Below are positions 58,956-64,000 of a stretch of DNA of 64,000 nt, piece after piece; within the stretch, counting starts at the first letter, position 1, and every line of letters begins with the position of its first letter. A program made the position numbers and the translations under genes. This stretch comes from Girardinichthys multiradiatus. Lineage: Eukaryota > Chordata > Actinopteri > Cyprinodontiformes > Goodeidae. The stretch spans positions 43,505,363-43,569,362 of the forward strand of contig NC_061812.1 of NCBI RefSeq assembly GCF_021462225.1. Reading direction: 5' to 3'. Under the pieces are notes generated by a model that saw only the letters and a program-made list of their open reading frames with translations, made no database searches and had not been told where the DNA came from.

Positions 58956-59300
58956 AAGCCCAAGGGCCTACACTGACCAAGGGCCTATCACGATGCAAAA
59001 AAAGTATAGCATTAATATGTAATTTGTTGATTAATCTATCAGTCAACTTTAAGTTGTGACGTTTGGTTGAGCCTAAGAGAAAGAAACAGCCCACCCATTA
59101 GGCAGCCAGGCAACAGCCAATCATATTGGAGAGTGTTCATGCGTGAATTTCAGTTGTCAATCAAACTCTGCAAGAAAAGCAACAATTTTGGGACAGGCCC
59201 CGAGGGAAAAAAGTTTGAGAGTGGCGAGCAGAAAAGAAAGGCCCAAAAAGTAAAGGAGGCCCGTGACAAATTAAATTAATATGTTAACTTAGGTTCGAAG

Positions 59301-59761
59301 GCAGGACCACGCCTCAACCATACCTCTAATTACCCAACTGTCTACTTATACCAAGCTCACCCAACCTTCACAGTCTGTTACGTTCTTTCGACCCCACCCT
59401 CCCTTACCCTCAAAACGGTTCTCACCTCACCCCTTTTCCTATCTTTGAACCCAGCATCCTCATCCTTCTTCCTTCCCTTGAACCCATCATCCTCATCCCT
59501 TTGCATCCCATTTTTCTCATCCCTACTTCTTTATCTTTTTCTCTTCTCTTTCTTTTTGCAGGTTCCATCTGGGGGGGGGGGTCCTAAACTGGCTCGGGAA
59601 GTCCTTATCCAGAAGACTGTACCACTACACTGAGTCTCTTCCTCTCACACCTTCAGACCTGTTTCCTCATATGACGCCATCCTTACTTCCAGTTCTTTCA
59701 TCCCTTCAACTTCTTACTTCAGTAAACCTTTAAACTCATATCCTTGAGGCGTGGTCCTTGC
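59301..59761. mobile_element. MITE-like element with 15-bp perfect inverted ends
   Basis: AGGACCACGCCTCAA (59303-59317) is exactly inverted at 59744-59758. The outer flank GC also pairs, with one inserted base. The interior is strongly pyrimidine-rich (CATCCTCATCC-like runs) and includes a G9-10 run near 59572-59581. I cannot assign it to a family. Confidence 0.5.
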
Positions 59762-60442
59762 AAGTGAAAGAGCTAATAAAACAGATGCCCAAGTTAACAG
59801 GGTACTTTGAACCTGGAAGAGCCGGCGGCGGTGGTGGAGCGGAGGAGGAGGGGGGACTGAGCGAAAGAGAGGAAGAAGACTCCACTGTTTTGTTTTGGGT
59901 TTTACGTAGAAATTGAGATTGTGTATACATCTTTTTTATAAACCAAATTTATAGTTGCTTGCTTGTATAATGTTCATATTGTATCTACTTCTAATTGTCT
60001 TCACTGAGTTTTAGCAGTTTTTTACAATAATGTCTTTTTATTTACTTAGCAGGATTAAGAGCTGTCCCTCCTAATGCTGCTGAAGCTGTGGCTCTCTCCA
60101 TGGTCCTTAGTAAGAAGGTCTATGTGGATACTATGCCAGCAATTTTTGTGTGTTTTTTTTACTGAACAGTAGTCATATGTGTGCGTTTGCTTTTTTCAAT
60201 TCAGGCTGCTTTTGTTTATGTTCAATAGAAACTAAACTGTAATTGTACTGTTCCTTGTTCATTGTGTCATCCATTTGCATTTATATTTAATTGTATTTTG
60301 AACCATTTATAGTTTTGACAGTTTACATTCAGTTGTGTTACTTGTGTGGTTAAACACAATTTCATATTTAATACACACTTTTAGTAATTGAGGTATTTAA
60401 TTTTATAATTTTAATATTTAACTAATTATATATTTTGGTACT
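59762..60442. other. Spacer, no gene seen
   Basis: A purine-rich GGCGGCGGTGGTGGAGCGGA patch lies at about 59824-59845, then AT-rich DNA. Confidence 0.4.
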
Positions 60443-60600
60443 AGACTGGCCTGCTTGCAGTCCAGACCTGTCATCCACTGAAAATGTGTGGAGCATAATG
60501 AGGAGGAAAGTACGACAATGGAAACCCTGGACTGTTGAGCAACTGAAGTTGTACATCAAGCAAGAATGAGAAAGAATTCCACCTACATGTCAGCTCTCTG
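60443..60600 (+). mobile_element. Tc1/mariner-type transposase C-terminal fragment
   Basis: The plus strand reads WPACSPDLSSTENVWSIMRR and then WTVEQLKLYIKQE. This is the catalytic Glu block (SPDLxxxENxW) and following helix of a Tc1/mariner family distinct from A and B. There is a stop shortly after. No terminal repeats are visible. Confidence 0.65.
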
Positions 60601-61375
60601 TGTTGGTGCGCAGTTTGTGTGTGTGTGTGTGTTTCTTTCCAACCTCTGCTCTGGAGCGTTCCCTGGCAGGTGCTGCTGATCAGAGTCTAATTACTGGGCT
60701 TCTTAAGGAGCTGAGACTAGGAGGGAGACGTCAGCCCGTCACTTCATTTTTGAGTGGTAACTGACCGTGGTGTGCAGTGCTTTCACATACATTTACCTGA
60801 GTCTAATCGTGATTTCTTTTGTCTTTTTCTCCCTAGACCTTGCCTGTTGGGTTTTTTAAGGCTCCTAGTCCTGTGACCTGGTTCCGAGTGAGCTTCAAGG
60901 TTTGTTCCTCGTCTCCTACTGTGAGTCCCCCTGCCTCCTCAGCTTCTGGCCCTGGCTCGGGAAAGTTTCTTATGGAAAACCATTCTCCTGTTGTCACCTG
61001 CCTGTCCACCCTCCTACGTGGGAATGCTCAAGCTGAGACGTCGAGCTATACTAGAAAACTAAGGAAAGAAAAAACTGCTGCTGACCGCACACATCCTGCC
61101 AACCTCCTTCACAGAGGAAGGACTTACCTCAGCGAAACCACTTTCATTGTGACTGTAAGTCCCTATATAAATCTTCCAGAAAGAAACACCTTCCAATATT
61201 CTTGGGATATCAATAACCCTGTCACCTTCCTTTCCAGAGAAGAACCAGTCCCTTGCTGTCGTCTGGATTCCTGTCTTGCCTCCGTTCATTTTCTTCACAA
61301 AATAAATCTGTTAAAACGCTAACCTGAATTTGTGGTTGTGTTCTCCTCAGAGTTAAAAGAAACGCTCCATTATGA
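60601..61375. repeat. LTR-like or non-autonomous repeat
   Basis: A GT microsatellite (60613-60632) precedes a CT-rich, non-domain sequence. It ends with AAAATAAATCTGTTAAAACG, AGAGTTAAAAGAAACGCTCC and ATTATGACAC. The 160-codon open frame 60840-61322 has no recognisable domain and is Ser/Pro-rich at its start. The organisation resembles repeats that end TGACA elsewhere in the window. Confidence 0.3.
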
Positions 61376-61439
61376 CACTACAAAGCTTCAGCAATAAGTG
61401 CCTCAGTTCAACATTCAAAAATTAGTTAATATTTGCATA

Positions 61440-62308
61440 AAACGATAAAGTTGTAGTGTATTCAGTTACCTTCAAAAGTCACATAATAAGTGAAGTCCAC
61501 CTATGTGCAATCTAAGTGTCACATGATCTGTCAGTAGAAACATCTTTTCTAATAAGCCCCAGAGGCTGCAAGACCACTAACTAAGAGGCATCACACCATG
61601 AAGACCAAGCAGCTCTCCAAACAAGTCAGGGACAAAGTCTTGATAAATACAAGTCAGGGTGGGATTACAAAAAAAACTCAAAATCTTTGATTTTCTCCTG
61701 AACCACCATCACATCCATCATCTTCAAATAGAAAGCACATGGTACCACAACAAACCTGCCAAGAGAGGGTCGCCCGCTAGAACTCACAGACCAAGCAAGG
61801 AGGGCATTAATGAGAGAGGCAGCACAGAGTCCAAAGGGAACCCTGAAGAAGTTGCAGAGTTCCATAACAGAGACTGGAGTATCTGTCCATAGGACCACAA
61901 TATGTCATACACTCCATAGAGCTGGGCTTTATGGAAGAGTGGCCAGAACAGAAACATTACTTAGTTTTAAAAATAAGAAGGCACGTTTTGAGTTTGCCAA
62001 AGGACACATGGGCAACTCACAAAGTGTATTGAGGAACGTGATCTGCTCAGATGAGACTAATATATTGAGCTTTTTGGCCACCAAGGAAAACGCTATGACT
62101 CAAACCCAACACATCCCGCCACCCCATTTTTGGTATTTTGTTCTATTTGTTGTTTGCTTCACAATAAAAATTATTACGTCTTCAAATTTGTGGGCATGTT
62201 CTGTTAATGAAATTTTGTAAACTGTCAAGCCATCCATTTTAATAACAGGTTGTGAGGCAACAAAACATGAAAATTGACAAGGGGGGTGAATATTTTTGCA
62301 AGTCACCG
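61440..62308 (+). mobile_element. Tc1-like element with internal deletion
   Basis: The 5' part reads like a Tc1 leader and transposase N-terminus. The 3' end is a terminal repeat (GACAAGGGGGGTGAATATTTTTGCAAG, ending at TA 62309-62310). At about 62110 the coding part jumps directly to the terminal repeat, so most of the catalytic domain is gone. Confidence 0.75.
61600..62110 (+). pseudogene. Tc1 transposase N-terminal half
   Basis: The reading begins MKTKQLSKQVRDKVL at about 61600, then changes frame. From 61810 an open frame includes TETGVSVHRTTICHTLH, GLYGRVART and ICSDETNI, where the first catalytic Asp lies. The second Asp and the Glu are deleted. It belongs to a different family from copies A and B. 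Confidence 0.75.
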
Positions 62309-62952
62309 TACCTCACACATGCCCCTTTGTAGAAATGATGACCCCAACACTAGACCTTCAGGGAGAGGAGATCCATAAGAGACCTGGGGATGATTGAGTG
62401 GCTCAGATTGCCTGGAATCAAATTGCTCTTTTAACCCGACCCTCATACTCGCTAATACAATGCATTTATGAACAATCCCTGAGGGACAATCGGCAAGCAG
62501 GGTCAAACAAGAAAAAGAAAAAAGAGACTCTAATACTGTAAGAGTCTACCAGTTGTATGGGGGATTTTTTAATAAGGTCCAGATTAGAATCTGTGGCCGG
62601 TGCAGAGGAATAAGTTTTATTATGAAGCTGGGGTCAAAAGGTGATTCTGCAAACTTAGACTTGTTATAGAAAGTTAGAGCAAAATTATCATATATCTTGC
62701 TTTAAGGATATTTTTAAGATTAAGAAACTCTGCTTTTATAGTTTCATTTATGCGAATAGATTACCACTCCATGTCAGAAATTCTCAACAAGTGGCTGACT
62801 CCAGCTTCTGACAGTTCAACATTATAATTCAGTAGCATTGGTTTCAAATAATCCACAGCTCAAATATTTTCTGGTAACTTGAACAGGTTTTAAATCACTT
62901 GCTTACTGGTGTCTGATAGGGAAGGGTGAAAACCCCTTCATTAAAAGATCTA
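62309..62952. other. Spacer, no gene seen
   Basis: No feature recognised. Confidence 0.4.
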
Positions 62953-64000
62953 CACTCACCGGCCACTTTATTAGGTACACCTTGCTAGTACCGGGTTGGA
63001 CCCCTTTTGCTTTCAGAACTGCCTTCAGAACTGCCTTAATCCTTCGTGGCATAGATTCAAAAAGGTACTGGAAACATTCCTCAGAGAGTTTGGTCCATAT
63101 TGACATGATAGCATCACACAGATGCTGCAGATTTGTCGGCTGCACATCCATGATGCGAATCTCCCGTTCCACCTCATCCCAAAGGTGCTCTGTTGGATTG
63201 AGATCTGGTGACTGTGGAGGCCATTTAAGTACAGTCAACTCATTGTCATGTTCAAGAAACCAGTCTCAGATGATTCGTGCTTTATGACATGGCGCGTTAT
63301 CCTGCTGGAAGTAACCATCAGAAGATGTGTACACTGTGGTCATAAAGGGATGTTGGACATGGTCAGCAACAATACTCAGGTAAGCTGTGGCGTCGACATG
63401 ATGCTCAATTGGTACTAAGGGGCCCAAAGTGTGCCAAGAAAATATCCCCCACACCAATACACCACCACCAGCCTAAACCTTTGATACAAGGCAGGATGGA
63501 TCCATGCTTTCATGTTGTTGAAGCCAAATTCTGATCCTACCATCCGAATGTCGCAGCAGAAATCGAGACTCATCAGATCAGGCAACGTTTTTCCAATCTT
63601 CTATTGTCCACTTTTGGTGAGCCTGTGTGAATTGTAGCCTCAGTTTCCTGTTCTTAGTTGACAGGAGTGGCACCCGGAGTGGTCTTCTGCTGCTGTAGCC
63701 CATCCACCTCAAGGTTCGATGTGTTGTCCGTTCAGAGATGCTCTTCTGCATGCCTTAGTTGTTATGAGTGGTTATTTGTTACTGTTACCTTTCCATCAGC
63801 TCGAACCAGTCTGGCCATTCTCCTCTGACCTCTGGCATCAACAAGGCATTTGCGCCCACAGAACTGCTGCTCACTGGATATTTTCTCTTTTTCGGACCAT
63901 TTTCTGTAAACCCTAGAGATCGTAGTGCGAGAAAATCACAGTAGATCAGCAGTTTCTGAAGTACTCAGACCAGCCTGTCTGGCACAAACAACCATGACAC
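62953..64000 (-). mobile_element. Tc1-like transposon running off the window end
   Basis: It starts CACTCACCGGCCACTTTATT after TA (62951-62952), the terminal repeat of a very widespread teleost Tc1 family. Transposase sequence follows on the minus strand to the window edge. The other end is not in view. Confidence 0.9.
62990..64000 (-). pseudogene. Tc1 transposase, C-terminal two thirds, with stops
   Basis: In one minus frame I read VWGIFSWHTLGPL, YFQQDNAPCHKARII (second catalytic Asp), a TGA near 63265, then LKWPPQSPDLNPTEHLWDE (Glu block) and the tail SMPRRIKAVLKAVLKAKG. A TAG also lies upstream near 63475. A 12-bp tandem duplication (about 63017-63040) gives the repeated AVLK. The part before 63480 to the window end holds the N-terminal half in degraded form. 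It is not functional. Confidence 0.85.

Noticed and set aside
60840..61322. 160-codon open frame as a gene
   Set aside because: It has no recognisable domain, begins in a Ser/Pro-rich CT-rich repeat, and lies within an LTR-like repeat segment.
1..64000. CRISPR array, bacterial operon or plasmid features
   Set aside because: There are no regularly spaced repeats and no bacterial gene organisation; spliced genes and fish transposons show a vertebrate nuclear genome.

Overview
The window reads as a piece of a teleost fish nuclear genome. It is AT-rich and intron-bearing. It is dense with fish-type transposons: Tc1/mariner elements of several families, a Rex3 (RTE-clade) LINE, L2-type LINEs with TTCTGA tails, hAT-like MITEs, a tRNA-SINE-like repeat and a Penelope-like relic. 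Two host genes stand out.

Host genes. At 1962-3077 (+) lies a single-exon coding region for a super-conserved brain GPCR of the SREB family. At 16959-18814 (-) lies a prokineticin gene split into three short coding exons (signal peptide + AVITG; six-cysteine exon; four-cysteine exon) that no long open frame reveals. Together they encode a 107-residue PROK2-like precursor. In mammals GPR27 (SREB1) and PROK2 are convergent neighbours (human 3p13). The same pair in the same relative orientation here supports calling the receptor gpr27 and the peptide prok2, although the receptor sequence also resembles GPR173 and GPR85. I found no other convincing host gene. The rest resembles the gene-poor flank expected on the PROK2 side of this locus.

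Layout. 1-580: Tc1-like element cut by the window edge. 1.27-3.1 kb: gpr27 with a likely promoter, 5' UTR and 5' UTR intron. 3.1-12.2 kb: mostly single-copy AT-rich DNA with small repeats. 12.2-16.2 kb: near full-length Tc1 element, an L2 fragment inside a Tc1 relic, and a MITE. 17.0-19.0 kb: prok2 and promoter. 19.4-24.5 kb: relics. 24.5-29.3 kb: Tc1-like relic split by a 3.35-kb Rex3 element that is flanked by 392-bp direct repeats. 29.3-41 kb: relics and single-copy DNA. 41.1-42.4 kb: second copy of the 12.2-kb Tc1 family. 42.4-49 kb: single-copy DNA and two L2 fragments. 49.2-57.3 kb: two copies of another Tc1 family in opposite orientation, each inserted in an older Tc1 relic. 57.3-64 kb: single-copy DNA, Penelope-like, MITE and Tc1 relics, ending in an element that runs off the window.

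How the parts relate. gpr27 (neuronal GPCR) and prok2 (secreted ligand of other receptors, PROKR1/2) are not a known ligand-receptor pair, so their proximity is conserved synteny rather than a pathway. None of the transposase or reverse transcriptase genes is intact. I did not find a clearly new biological system. The most unusual structure is the Rex3 insertion with 392-bp flanking duplications.
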